From: Desulfotignum sp.
GTDB taxonomy: Bacteria > Desulfobacterota > Desulfobacteria > Desulfobacterales > Desulfobacteraceae
Assembly (NCBI GenBank): GCA_011390335.1
Contig: JAABSO010000002.1
Span: forward strand, 151,630 to 215,629
Length of the DNA: 64,000 nucleotides
Direction: 5' to 3'
Shown: positions 18,823-27,730 of the stretch, piece by piece
Position numbering within the stretch: the first letter of the stretch is position 1
Layout of the letters: the number at the start of each line of letters is the position of its first letter
Program-made: the position numbers and the translations under genes
Notes under the pieces: model-generated
Databases searched by the model: none
What the model was told of the DNA's origin: nothing
What the model saw: only the letters and a program-made list of their open reading frames with translations

Positions 18823-18982
18823 CCCCTGTCAGTGTCCTGTACCCGGTCTGAGATCCTGCGGGGCCGGTTGTCAGGGAACCGGAGGAAGCAGGAACCGGTC
18901 AATCAAACAGGCATCTTCCGTTTTGTATGTCTGCCCGGCCCCGCAGGCTCTGACGGGTCCGTTCACAGGACACCGACAGGGG
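18823..18982 (-). repeat. Long hairpin repeat, copy 1 (with extended inner stem)
   Basis: Outer arms 18823-18840 and 18965-18982 (CCCCTGTCnGTGTCCTGT) pair over 18 bp, with one imperfect pair that is G.U only on the minus strand. An inner perfect 13-bp stem (18855-18867 with 18935-18947, CCTGCGGGGCCGG) encloses a further structured ~67 nt. Read on the minus strand it shares GTGTCCTGTG and CGGACCCGTCAGA with copies 3 and 4. T6 follows on the plus strand, but no plus-strand gene precedes it. Confidence 0.8.
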
Positions 18983-19168
18983 CTTTTTTCGGGTGCCGCG
19001 CTTTATTCTGATTGATATTGGTGAAGAGGACCAACTGAAAGACCTGCTGTGCTGGGATGAATTTATTTTGATAAGAGCTTGAATGTCAAAAGGGGAATTG
19101 GTATTAAAGGACGGTATTTATTCACGCACAGGGCAATTTAACATACAGGTCTGGCAAAGGGGGCGAAC

Positions 19169-20440
19169 ATGACCGAATTAATAGATGTCAGGGCAAGGGA
19201 GATCATTGACTCAAGAGGCAATCCCACCGTGGAGGTGGATGTGGTGCTGGCATGCGGTGCCAGGGGAAGGGCAGCGGTACCTTCTGGTGCATCCACAGGC
19301 ACAAGAGAGGCTTTGGAGCTCCGGGACAATCTGGAAAACAGATATCTGGGAAAAGGTGTGCTGAATGCCGTTGCCAACGTCAACGAGGTGATCGCACCGG
19401 AAATCATCGGATATGATGCCATGGACCAGGCAGGACTGGACCGGACCATGATGGACATTGACGGTACCGAGAACAAATCCAGAATGGGCGCCAATGCCAT
19501 TCTCGCGGTTTCCATGGCAGCGGCCCGTGCTGCGGCCCAGGCCTGTGACCTGCCGTTGTACCAGCATATAGGAGGCATCAATGCCAGGATCATGCCCATT
19601 CCCATGATGAATATCATCAATGGCGGGGCCCATGCCGCCAATAACCTGGACATCCAGGAGTTCATGATCCTGCCTTTCGGAGCCCCGTCCTTTCTGGAAG
19701 CGGTGCGCATGGGTGCTGAAACCTTTCATCACCTGAAAAAAATTCTCAAGAAAAACAAGCTGAATACTTCTGTGGGAGATGAAGGGGGATTTGCACCGGA
19801 TCTGTCTTCCAATGAACAGGCCATTGAATATATCCTCAAGGCCATTGAATCAGCAGGGTACCGTCCGGGTAAGGATATCGGCATTGCACTGGATGCAGCA
19901 GCCTCTGAGTTTTACAAAGACGGAAAATACCGGTTTTTATCAGAAGGCAAGGATCTGTCTGCCGATGACATGATCGATTATTACCAGGGGCTGATGGAAA
20001 AATATCCTTTGTATTCCATTGAAGACGGTCTGGCTGAAGGAGACTGGGAGGCATGGGAAAAGATGACCGACCGTCTCGGGGACCATGTGCAGATCGTGGG
20101 GGATGATATTTTTGTCACCAACCCGGATATTTTTAAAAAAGGGATTGAGGCGGGCATCGGCAACTCCATTCTGATCAAACTCAACCAGATAGGCACTGTC
20201 ACAGAAACTCTGGACACCATTCAAATGGCCAAGGAATCAGGATATACCACGGTGATATCCCATCGGTCAGGAGAAACAGAAGACACCTTTATTGCTGATC
20301 TGGCTGTGGGGGTCAATGCCGGACAGATCAAAACCGGTTCCATGTCCAGAAGTGACAGGGTGGCAAAATATAACCAGCTGATCCGGATTGAAGAAAAACT
20401 GGGAGACAGTGCATCTTTTCCCAATAGTCTCTTTGTATAA
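19169..20440 (+). CDS. eno: Enolase (phosphopyruvate hydratase)
   Basis: Glycolytic and gluconeogenic enzyme interconverting 2-phosphoglycerate and phosphoenolpyruvate. The protein is 423 residues, with the N-terminal [24 protein letters not shown], the catalytic Lys region [13 protein letters not shown], and the signature [22 protein letters not shown] lies just upstream of the ATG. pyrG follows after about 70 bp on the same strand. Confidence 0.97.
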   Translation: MTELIDVRAREIIDSRGNPTVEVDVVLACGARGRAAVPSGASTGTREALELRDNLENRYLGKGVLNAVANVNEVIAPEIIGYDAMDQAGLDRTMMDIDGTENKSRMGANAILAVSMAAARAAAQACDLPLYQHIGGINARIMPIPMMNIINGGAHAANNLDIQEFMILPFGAPSFLEAVRMGAETFHHLKKILKKNKLNTSVGDEGGFAPDLSSNEQAIEYILKAIESAGYRPGKDIGIALDAAASEFYKDGKYRFLSEGKDLSADDMIDYYQGLMEKYPLYSIEDGLAEGDWEAWEKMTDRLGDHVQIVGDDIFVTNPDIFKKGIEAGIGNSILIKLNQIGTVTETLDTIQMAKESGYTTVISHRSGETEDTFIADLAVGVNAGQIKTGSMSRSDRVAKYNQLIRIEEKLGDSASFPNSLFV

Positions 20441-20513
20441 GCATTTGCCGGTATCAGTGTGGTGTCAGGTTTTGCGTTAATAATTACATGTGATTTTGAT
20501 ATACGGGGGTTTC

Positions 20514-22154
20514 ATGGCTGAAAACACCAAATATATTTTTGTAACCGGAGGGGTATTGTCATCCCTGGGCAAGGGGCTGGCTTCCGCTGCCATCGGCATG
20601 CTTTTAGAAAGCCGTGGACTGACGGTCACCATCCAGAAACTGGACCCGTATATCAATGTGGATCCCGGCACCATGAATCCGTTCCAGCATGGTGAGGTGT
20701 TTGTCACCGATGATGGTGCGGAAACCGATCTGGACCTGGGCCATTACGAGCGGTTCACCAATGCCAGGCTGGGAAAGAACAACAACTTCACCACCGGTAA
20801 AATCTACCACCAGGTCATCACCAAGGAACGTAAAGGGGAATACCTGGGTGGCACGGTCCAGGTGATTCCCCACATCACAGATGAAATCAAGCAGAGTATC
20901 TGTCTTGTGTCCCATGACGTGGATGTGGTGATCGTGGAAATCGGCGGCACCATCGGTGATATTGAATCCTTGCCGTTTCTGGAGGCCATCCGGCAGTTCA
21001 AGGCAGATGCTGGGGCATCCAATGTGATTTACATACATCTGACCCTGGTGCCGTATATCAAGACCGCCTGCGAGGTAAAGACAAAACCCACCCAGCACAG
21101 TGTCAAGGAACTGCGCAGCATCGGCATCCAGCCGGATATTCTGCTGTGCAGGACCGAACATTACCTGTCCCAGGATATCAAAGACAAAATCGCACTGTTC
21201 TGCAATGTGGAGTCAGATGCTGTGTTCACTGCCAAGGATGTGGACTGCATATATGATGTGCCCCTGGTGTATAATAAAGAAGGCCTTGGCACAAAGATAT
21301 TGAAAAAACTCAATATCTGGGCCAGATCTCCCCGGCTGGATGAATGGCGGGAGATGGTGGAAAAGCTCAAAAATCCCAGATTCTGTGTGAACATTGCCAT
21401 TGTGGGCAAATATGTGGATCTGACCGAAAGTTATAAAAGCCTCAATGAAGCGCTGACCCATGGCGGGATCTCCAACGAGGCAAAGGTCAATCTCCAGTTT
21501 GTGGATTCCACCACCCTTACCCAGAAAAATGTGGGGGAGATTCTGTCTGCCAGTGACGGGATCCTGGTGCCGGGTGGATTCGGCTCCAGGGGAATTGAAG
21601 GCAAGATTCTGGCTGCCGGATATGCCAGGGAAAACAAGGTGCCCTATTTCGGGATCTGTCTGGGCATGCACATGGCAGTGATTGAGATAGCCCGGAACCT
21701 GGCCGGCATGGAAGATGCCAATGGAGAAGAGTTTGATCCTGACACCCCTTTTCCGGTTATTTATCTTATGAAGGAATGGTTTGACGAACAGACCGGACAG
21801 GTGGAAAAACGCGATGAAACATCTGACAAGGGCGGTACCATGCGCCTGGGAGCTTATCCCTGCCGCCTGATACCGGACACCTTTGCCTACAATGCCTATA
21901 AAAGAGAACAGATTTCCGAGCGCCACCGTCACCGGTATGAGTTTAACAATGCATTCAAGGAACGCCTGCAGAAAGCCGGTCTCATCATTTCCGGTACATC
22001 CCCGGACCATGAACTGGTGGAAATCATCGAACTGGCTGACCATCCCTGGTATCTGGGATGCCAGTTTCATCCGGAATTCAAATCCAAACCCAATGATCCC
22101 CATCCGCTGTTCCGGGCGTTTATCCGGGCATCCCTGAAAAATGCCAAAAAATAG
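20514..22154 (+). CDS. pyrG: CTP synthase
   Basis: Makes CTP from UTP, ATP and glutamine. The N-terminal synthetase domain (about residues 1-270) starts [16 protein letters not shown] and has [15 protein letters not shown]. The C-terminal glutaminase domain has the nucleophile in [11 protein letters not shown] and the His/Glu pair in CQFHPEFKS. Length is 546 residues, as usual. ATG 20514 has GGGGG five bases upstream; an ATG at 20490 is not used by the family. Confidence 0.97.
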   Translation: MAENTKYIFVTGGVLSSLGKGLASAAIGMLLESRGLTVTIQKLDPYINVDPGTMNPFQHGEVFVTDDGAETDLDLGHYERFTNARLGKNNNFTTGKIYHQVITKERKGEYLGGTVQVIPHITDEIKQSICLVSHDVDVVIVEIGGTIGDIESLPFLEAIRQFKADAGASNVIYIHLTLVPYIKTACEVKTKPTQHSVKELRSIGIQPDILLCRTEHYLSQDIKDKIALFCNVESDAVFTAKDVDCIYDVPLVYNKEGLGTKILKKLNIWARSPRLDEWREMVEKLKNPRFCVNIAIVGKYVDLTESYKSLNEALTHGGISNEAKVNLQFVDSTTLTQKNVGEILSASDGILVPGGFGSRGIEGKILAAGYARENKVPYFGICLGMHMAVIEIARNLAGMEDANGEEFDPDTPFPVIYLMKEWFDEQTGQVEKRDETSDKGGTMRLGAYPCRLIPDTFAYNAYKREQISERHRHRYEFNNAFKERLQKAGLIISGTSPDHELVEIIELADHPWYLGCQFHPEFKSKPNDPHPLFRAFIRASLKNAKK

Positions 22155-22235
22155 ATCTGATATCCAGAGTGCAGAAAAGTATCCATCTGCAGCTGCTGAA
22201 AACTGACATCCGTAATTTGAAGGATCTGGAAGAAA

Positions 22236-22853
22236 ATGGAATTCGTTACTATAAAAAATCAGACTATCAGGCTCCAGGGCATGCTGGATACGGCATCAGC
22301 CGCTTGCGGGGTTGTTATCACACACCCCCATCCCCTTTACGGGGGCAATATGGACAATCCGGTAGTAATGCAGATGGCCGCAAGTTTTGCCAAAAAAGGG
22401 TTTACCACCCTGCGGTTTAATTTCAGGGGTACCCAGGGCAGTTCCGGTATGTATGATAACGGCCAGGGGGAACAGACCGATGTTGCAGCAGCCTTGCAGT
22501 TTCTGGCTGACCAGGGTATAAAAAGCCTTTTTCTGGCCGGATATTCCTTTGGTGCCAGGATCAATGCATCCGTGGTATCAGGCGGGTATGAGATCTCAGA
22601 CCATATCATGGTGTCCCCGCCGGTGGGATTCATGTCTTTTGACGATATTGCCACCCTGCCGTCCACAGGGCTCATCCTCACCGGACAGGAGGATGAAATT
22701 GCCCCGCCTGACATGGTGCAGGCCCATATCAACCGCTGGAAAATTGATCCTGTCTTTCATATCATTCCAGGGTGTGATCATTTTTATGGCGGCTGCCTGG
22801 ACCTTCTTGGCGAAATTCTGGAAAACTACCTGAAATTAGATGATAAAAAATAA
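22236..22853 (+). CDS. Alpha/beta hydrolase (COG2945-like)
   Basis: Small serine hydrolase of 205 residues. Diagnostic stretches are ITHPHPLYGGNMDNPVV, NFRGTQGSSG, the nucleophile elbow AGYSFGARI, and the C-terminal HFYGG supplying the catalytic His. The substrate is unknown; the family contains esterases and dienelactone-hydrolase-like enzymes. It lies 81 bp after pyrG. A weak stem (22851-22858 with 22883-22890, TAAGGCTT) follows the stop but has no clear T-run, so I do not call it a terminator. Confidence 0.83.
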   Translation: MEFVTIKNQTIRLQGMLDTASAACGVVITHPHPLYGGNMDNPVVMQMAASFAKKGFTTLRFNFRGTQGSSGMYDNGQGEQTDVAAALQFLADQGIKSLFLAGYSFGARINASVVSGGYEISDHIMVSPPVGFMSFDDIATLPSTGLILTGQEDEIAPPDMVQAHINRWKIDPVFHIIPGCDHFYGGCLDLLGEILENYLKLDDKK

Positions 22854-23107
22854 GGCTTTAAGTGAATAAAAGTTTAGAAAATAAGCCTTAATTCCGATTT
22901 TATCCGGTAATTGTATTAAAAATTTCCGATTTTTCCTTATAAAATTAAAAATAATTCTTGACAAAGAAATGGGGATTTGGTTAGCCTTATATCAGGGAAA
23001 GCCGAAAACTTGATCTCCATCTGGTACGATTATGCACTGCTGGGCACCTGCCGACATTTCCCTGCGAATTATAACCACAGCCAACAATATAATTTCAGGA
23101 GGATACC
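22854..23107. promoter_or_regulatory. AT-rich leader of the MIO/BKACE cluster
   Basis: About 250 bp that is markedly more AT-rich than its neighbours. It contains TTGACA at 22958-22963, but no good -10 element lies 16-18 bp downstream. This is the logical place for the cluster's promoter and an Lrp-type operator, but I cannot mark the exact sites. Confidence 0.4.
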
Positions 23108-24730
23108 ATGCCAATCACAGACAACCGTTTGATTCTGGACGGCTATTCATTGACTATCGAAGAACTGATGCAGGCAGGCAACGACCTGTCCATGCAGGTG
23201 GAAGTAAAAAAAGACAACTGGCCGAAGATCAGGGAATGCCGTGCGCTTGTTGACAAATGGGCCAATGAGGAGCGTTGCATTTACGGGGTGAATACCAGCT
23301 GCGGCGGACTGGTGGATCATCTTTTGCCCAAGGAGCGGGACAATGATTTTCAGAAAAACCTGGTACGAAGCATCACCACCCAGGTGGGAAAACCCTTTGA
23401 AGACACCCTGGTGAGAATTTTCATGATCGCCCGGGCCAATTCCCTGTGTCGGGGATATTCCGGCATCAAGGAAAAAAATCTCAAGATTTATCTTGATATG
23501 ATCAATAAACAGGTATTTCCCCTGATTCCCAGGAAAGGCTCCCTTGGTACCAGCGGAGATCTGGGGCCGTTGGGGTGCATAGCTGCAGTGGGGTTCGGTG
23601 AGTGGAAAGCCAGATACAAAGGCAAGGTCATGCCCGGCAAGGAAGCCATGGATGCGGCAGGGGTGGAGCTGATGCACCTGAATGCCAAAGAGGGACTGTC
23701 CCTTATTAACGGTACTTCCGCCATGGTGGGCCTGGCCTGCACCGTTATCACAGAAGCCACCAACACCTTGAAAAATTCCGATATCATTGCAGCCTTTGCC
23801 ATTGAAACCCTTATGGGTCGGATCAACCCCTTTGACGTACGGGTCCATGAGCAAAAATACCACCCCGGCCAGTATGCCACCGCCATGAACCTGACCAAAC
23901 TGCTCACCGGGTCTGACATGGCCATTGATGAGCAGGAACTCTCCTTAAAGCTCCAGGCGGTGCTCAAGAAACACGAAGGCATTTCCGTGGCCGATATTCC
24001 TGTGGAAGACGCCTATTCCATCAGATGCACCCCACAGTTTGTGGGACCTACCAAAGAAGCGGTTAACAATGCCCATGAAGTGCTGCTGCGGGAACTGAAC
24101 TCCAGCAATGACAACCCTCTGATTTTCACCGAGTTGGATACTTTTATCCACAACGGCCATTTCCACGGCCAGCCCATCTCCTTTGCCATGGACTGCCTGG
24201 GGATCTCAATGGTCAATATCGGGGTTGTGTCGGACCGGCGTATTGACCGTTTCCTGGATCCCTCCAACAGCGTCGGGCTGCCGCCGTTTTTGTGCAAGGA
24301 AGATACCGGTGTGCGCATGGGACTTATGGGCGGCCAGTTCATGACCACCTCCCTTGTGGCGGAAAATCGGACCCTGGCGGTGCCGGCTTCCATTCAGTCC
24401 ATCACCTCCACAGCAGATTTTCAAGACATTGTCAGTTTCGGCCTCATCGCCGGCAGAAAAGCCAGGAAAATTGTGGAAAACACCAACCATATCCTTTCCT
24501 TTGAACTGCTGTGTGCAGCCCAGGCAGCTGACCTGCGGGGCACCGACAAACTGGGCCCGGCCGGAAAAATAATGTATGAGGCGGTTCGGGAAACCCTGGG
24601 CTACATGGACAAGGACAAGGTGTACATCGATGATATGGAAGAGCTCAAAGCCAGGATCGAATCCGGTGAATTTGTGAAAAGAGTGGAAGATGCCCTGGGT
24701 GAACTGCTCATTGTTCATAAAAAAGAGTAA
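23108..24730 (+). CDS. MIO-dependent aromatic amino acid ammonia-lyase/aminomutase (EncP/AdmH-like; probably phenylalanine)
   Basis: Member of the HAL/PAL/aminomutase family, 540 residues. The MIO cofactor would form from Thr148-Ser149-Gly150 in GSLGTSGDLGPLG, where histidine lyases have Ala-Ser-Gly. At the substrate-selectivity position HutH has Ser-His-Ala; here it is Ser-Ile89-Thr90, hydrophobic and unsuited to imidazole. Stretches such as YGVNTSCGGLVDHL, AYSIRCTPQ, ELNSSNDNP and STADFQDIVSFG closely resemble, from memory, EncP (PAL) and AdmH (phenylalanine 2,3-aminomutase). AGGAGG precedes the ATG. It is first in a cluster with an aminotransferase and a beta-keto-acid cleavage enzyme, which argues for an aminomutase making a beta-amino acid. 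Lyase activity to cinnamate is the main alternative. Confidence 0.87.
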   Translation: MPITDNRLILDGYSLTIEELMQAGNDLSMQVEVKKDNWPKIRECRALVDKWANEERCIYGVNTSCGGLVDHLLPKERDNDFQKNLVRSITTQVGKPFEDTLVRIFMIARANSLCRGYSGIKEKNLKIYLDMINKQVFPLIPRKGSLGTSGDLGPLGCIAAVGFGEWKARYKGKVMPGKEAMDAAGVELMHLNAKEGLSLINGTSAMVGLACTVITEATNTLKNSDIIAAFAIETLMGRINPFDVRVHEQKYHPGQYATAMNLTKLLTGSDMAIDEQELSLKLQAVLKKHEGISVADIPVEDAYSIRCTPQFVGPTKEAVNNAHEVLLRELNSSNDNPLIFTELDTFIHNGHFHGQPISFAMDCLGISMVNIGVVSDRRIDRFLDPSNSVGLPPFLCKEDTGVRMGLMGGQFMTTSLVAENRTLAVPASIQSITSTADFQDIVSFGLIAGRKARKIVENTNHILSFELLCAAQAADLRGTDKLGPAGKIMYEAVRETLGYMDKDKVYIDDMEELKARIESGEFVKRVEDALGELLIVHKKE

Positions 24731-24774
24731 GAATCATAAATAAAGATGAAAATATTAGGATAGGGGGAAAGATT

Positions 24775-26112
24775 ATGTCAGTGCATCCTGTTGCAGCGAA
24801 AATAGTTGATGAATACCGGGAAAACTACCCTGCTTCCCGGGAGCGGCATCAGCGCCTGGTGAATTATATTCCAGGAGGGGCCACCAGGAGCCTGAGTTAT
24901 TTCAAGCCCTGGCCCATCCACATCGATTACGGCAAAGGTGCCCATGTGTACACCCATGAAGGCCATAAGCTGCTGGATGTCACCAATGCCTATGGGGCTC
25001 TGGTACACGGCCACGGGGATCCGGATGTGGTGGCAGCTGTGCAGGCAGGCATAGCAAGGGGTTCCCAGTATTCCACCCCCACCGACGGCCAGTACCATCT
25101 GGCAAAACTGCTCTGCGACAGGGTGCCGGGGTTTGACAAGGTGCGGTTTCTCAACTCCGGTACCGAAGCCACCATGTTTGCCCTGCGCACGGCCAGGGCC
25201 ATAACCGGAAAAGACAAGATTGTGAAAATGGCCGGCGGTTTCCACGGCACCCATGACTGTGTGGCTGCCTCCACCAAGAAAAATGTCATCACCGCAGGCA
25301 TCCCTGCGGGCATGACAGAAGATATGCTTGAGGTACCTTTCAATGATCCGGATGCCCTGGAAAAGATGGTGACCCGGCATGCTGCAGACCTTGCAGCCGT
25401 GATCATGGAGCCTTTTTTAGGGGCAGGCGGGGTGGTGCTGCCGGAACCCGGATTTGTGCAAAAAGCCCGGGATATAACAACCGCCCACGGCGTGCTGTTG
25501 ATTTTTGACGAAATCTTTTCCTTCCGGGTGGACATCGGCGGCTGTCAGAACCGCTATGGTGTAATACCGGATCTCACCACCGTGGGCAAGGTGGTGGGCG
25601 GGGGACTTCCCATAGGAGTACTGGGCGGCAAGGCTGAGTTCATGAATATTTACTGCCATGAAAATACCGAAAAACCCCTGTACCATTCCGGTACATTCAA
25701 CGGTTACGAAACCGTGATGCAGGCCGGATTTGCCGCTATGTCCAAGTTTGATGCACAGGCTGTGGCTGCCATCAATGCCAAGGGAGACAACTTCCAGGAA
25801 GGGCTGCTTGCACGTATTGCGGCCAACGGCCTGAATATTCAGTCCAACCAGATCGGCTCCCTTGTAAATATGCATTTTGTAAACCAGCCCACCACCCGGG
25901 CCGAGCATGTGCTGGCATCTGAAGAGGAACTGCACACCCTTATGCACCTGTCTTTGCTCAACAAAAAAATTTTTAACATCCCCAGGGGGTTGTTCATTTT
26001 ATCCACTGTTATCACAGATGATGAAATGGCGATGTTCCTGGAAAAAATAGATGATACCCTGAAGGAACTACTGCCGTTGATCAGAGAAAAATACAGCCAT
26101 TTGCTCCTATAA
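24775..26112 (+). CDS. Class III PLP aminotransferase, probably beta-phenylalanine (beta-amino acid) type
   Basis: Fold-type I aminotransferase of 445 residues. The PLP lysine is Lys272 in TVGKVVGGGLP, with the Asp in LIFDEIFSF. The fold is that of glutamate-1-semialdehyde aminomutase, but several features recall beta-phenylalanine aminotransferases (VpAT/MesAT) from memory: PGGATRS with Arg38 and IPRGLF with Arg404 correspond to their two carboxylate-handling arginines, and SLVNMHFV and HSGTFNG also match. Expected reaction: beta-amino acid + 2-oxo acid -> beta-keto acid + amino acid. No tetrapyrrole genes are nearby. AGGGGG lies upstream of the ATG, and the gene follows the MIO enzyme by 44 bp. 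Confidence 0.85.
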   Translation: MSVHPVAAKIVDEYRENYPASRERHQRLVNYIPGGATRSLSYFKPWPIHIDYGKGAHVYTHEGHKLLDVTNAYGALVHGHGDPDVVAAVQAGIARGSQYSTPTDGQYHLAKLLCDRVPGFDKVRFLNSGTEATMFALRTARAITGKDKIVKMAGGFHGTHDCVAASTKKNVITAGIPAGMTEDMLEVPFNDPDALEKMVTRHAADLAAVIMEPFLGAGGVVLPEPGFVQKARDITTAHGVLLIFDEIFSFRVDIGGCQNRYGVIPDLTTVGKVVGGGLPIGVLGGKAEFMNIYCHENTEKPLYHSGTFNGYETVMQAGFAAMSKFDAQAVAAINAKGDNFQEGLLARIAANGLNIQSNQIGSLVNMHFVNQPTTRAEHVLASEEELHTLMHLSLLNKKIFNIPRGLFILSTVITDDEMAMFLEKIDDTLKELLPLIREKYSHLLL

Positions 26113-26131
26113 AAAAAACCAGGAGATAAAA

Positions 26132-26614
26132 ATGGTACTGGACAGAATCGATAAAAAAATCTTGAACACGCTTCAGGAAAATGGGAAGATAACAAATTCA
26201 AAGTTATCAAAAATAGTGGGCATATCCGCCCCTGCAACCCTGGAGCGGGTCAAGCGGCTGGAGCTTGCAGGGGTGATTACCCATTTTACGGCAGTGGTGA
26301 ACCCGGAAAAAATAGGATTCTCCATCATGGCCATGGTGAATATCAGTTTGAACCTGAGCAATCTGTCTTCAGTGGCCATGATAAAAGAAAAATTCATGGC
26401 ACTGGATGAAGTGATTGAATGCTACCAGATCGCCGGTGCCAATGATTTTATTCTCAAGGTGGCGGCCAAGGACATCAAGACCTATGGAGAGTTCATGAAC
26501 AAGAAACTGACACAGATAGAAGGCATTCAGGTCATAAAATCCTCTTTTATCATTGACAATGTAAAGGAAAAAAGGATGTTTCTGCTGGACCTGGAAGAAG
26601 AATACAGGGTATAG
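26132..26614 (+). CDS. Lrp/AsnC-family transcriptional regulator
   Basis: Feast/famine regulator of 160 residues. An N-terminal helix-turn-helix (LDRIDKKILNTLQENG, then SKLSKIVGISAPATLERVKRL) is joined to a RAM ligand-binding domain (from about residue 65) with CYQIAGANDFILKV. Such proteins sense amino acids as octamers. It sits 19 bp after the aminotransferase, with AGGAG before the ATG. A natural reading is local control of the cluster by phenylalanine or a beta-amino acid, but no operator has been identified. Confidence 0.92.
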   Translation: MVLDRIDKKILNTLQENGKITNSKLSKIVGISAPATLERVKRLELAGVITHFTAVVNPEKIGFSIMAMVNISLNLSNLSSVAMIKEKFMALDEVIECYQIAGANDFILKVAAKDIKTYGEFMNKKLTQIEGIQVIKSSFIIDNVKEKRMFLLDLEEEYRV

Positions 26615-26717
26615 CAGCGTTTTGGCGGGACCGGATCAGGTCTGTTCTGTTGTTTTTTTTGGACCAGGCCCGGCCCATGGTATGAAAATTCAAAACCCAA
26701 GAGACAGGAGAAAAAAT

Positions 26718-27650
26718 ATGGACAAGATTATTATTACGGCAGCCATCACCGGTTCGGTCCACATCCCCACCATGAGTGATTATCTGCCCATCACCCCGGA
26801 TCAGATCGTGGAAGACGCGGTCAGGGCATGGGAAGCAGGGGCTGCCATTGCCCATATCCATGTGCGCAACCCGGAGAACGGCCTGCCGGTGTCAGACCCG
26901 GACCTGTTCCTTGAGGTGCATTCCAAGATCAAAGCCAGATGCAACATGGTGCTGCTGCCCACCACCGGGGGAGGCATGAACCAGACCACCGAAGAAAAAC
27001 TGATCCCCATTAAAAAGCTGCAGCCTGAAATGTGTTCCTTTGACCCTGCACCCTTTAACTTCGGGATTTTCCAGATTGCCAGCCGGTTCAAAGAATTCAA
27101 GCATGAATGGGAAAAAGACTACCTGGAATTGTGCAAAAACGTCACCTTCCGGCCCACTTTTAACGATGACCTGATCTATGCCAAAACTTTTTTGGAAATT
27201 GATACCAAACCGGAATTTGAGATCTATGAACTGGGCCATGTTTCCTATGTGAAATGGCTCATGGAGGAAAATCTGGTGAAACTGCCCGTGCATCTGCAGT
27301 TTGTTTTCGGGCCCATGGTGGGGTGGATGACACCGTCTGTCAAGCACCTGGTACTGATTCATGATGAAGCCAAAGAGGTTCTGGGACCAGAAAATTTTAC
27401 CTGGTCCGTGGCTGCGGGCGGCAGGTTCCAGATCCCCATCACCACCACCGCCATGGCCATGGGTGCCCAGAATGTGCGCGTGGGACTGGAAGATTCAGTT
27501 TATGCCGGAAAAGGCATCATGGCCAAAGCCTCTGCCGACCAGGTGAACATGATCAAGAACGTGGCCAAAGAGATGAGCCTTACTCCTGCTACTTCGGATG
27601 AAACCAGGGAAATTCTGGGACTCAAGGGACTGGACAAGGTGAATTTCTGA
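26718..27650 (+). CDS. Beta-keto acid cleavage enzyme (BKACE, DUF849)
   Basis: Zn-dependent enzyme that condenses a beta-keto acid with acetyl-CoA and cleaves it to acetoacetate and a new acyl-CoA; the founding member is Kce of lysine fermentation. The metal ligands His46 and His48 are in AHIHVR, and the conserved acidic site is Glu258 in RVGLED. The protein has 310 residues, slightly longer than Kce. ATG 26718 is chosen because CAGGAG lies eight bases upstream; the in-frame extension to 26622 lacks homology. Located after the beta-amino acid aminotransferase, its likely substrate is an aromatic beta-keto acid such as 3-oxo-3-phenylpropanoate, yielding benzoyl-CoA. Confidence 0.92.
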   Translation: MDKIIITAAITGSVHIPTMSDYLPITPDQIVEDAVRAWEAGAAIAHIHVRNPENGLPVSDPDLFLEVHSKIKARCNMVLLPTTGGGMNQTTEEKLIPIKKLQPEMCSFDPAPFNFGIFQIASRFKEFKHEWEKDYLELCKNVTFRPTFNDDLIYAKTFLEIDTKPEFEIYELGHVSYVKWLMEENLVKLPVHLQFVFGPMVGWMTPSVKHLVLIHDEAKEVLGPENFTWSVAAGGRFQIPITTTAMAMGAQNVRVGLEDSVYAGKGIMAKASADQVNMIKNVAKEMSLTPATSDETREILGLKGLDKVNF

Positions 27651-27730
27651 TAAAAACACGGGCCTGTGATTTATAGGGGCTGTCTATGATACAGAAATGC
27701 TATTAACATGAATATATAAGGAGGAGAGCG

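Larger units (their letters stand above)
18610..19168. other. Intergenic region between divergent adk and eno
   Basis: About 560 bp without a credible gene. It holds the adk leader and a possible adk promoter near 18700, then the large hairpin repeat at 18823-18982, then about 185 bp ahead of eno in which I see no convincing promoter. Short open frames here (for example 18776-19015) run through the hairpin and are not believable genes. Confidence 0.7.

Noticed and set aside
18823..18990. Hairpin copy 1 plus T6 as a transcription terminator
   Set aside because: The T-run would serve plus-strand transcripts, but no plus-strand gene lies upstream; the structure is far longer than a terminator needs.
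22851..22890. Stem TAAGGCTT/AAGCCTTA after the hydrolase gene as a terminator
   Set aside because: Only 8 bp, 24-nt AT-rich loop and no convincing T-run.
23022..23036. TGGTACGATTATGCA, resembling a sigma-54 promoter upstream of the MIO gene
   Set aside because: The GG-to-GC spacing is one base short of the required 10, and no sigma-54 activator is encoded in the cluster.
24775..26112. Annotation as glutamate-1-semialdehyde 2,1-aminomutase (hemL)
   Set aside because: The C-terminal IPRGLFILST region and cluster context differ from HemL; no tetrapyrrole genes are nearby.
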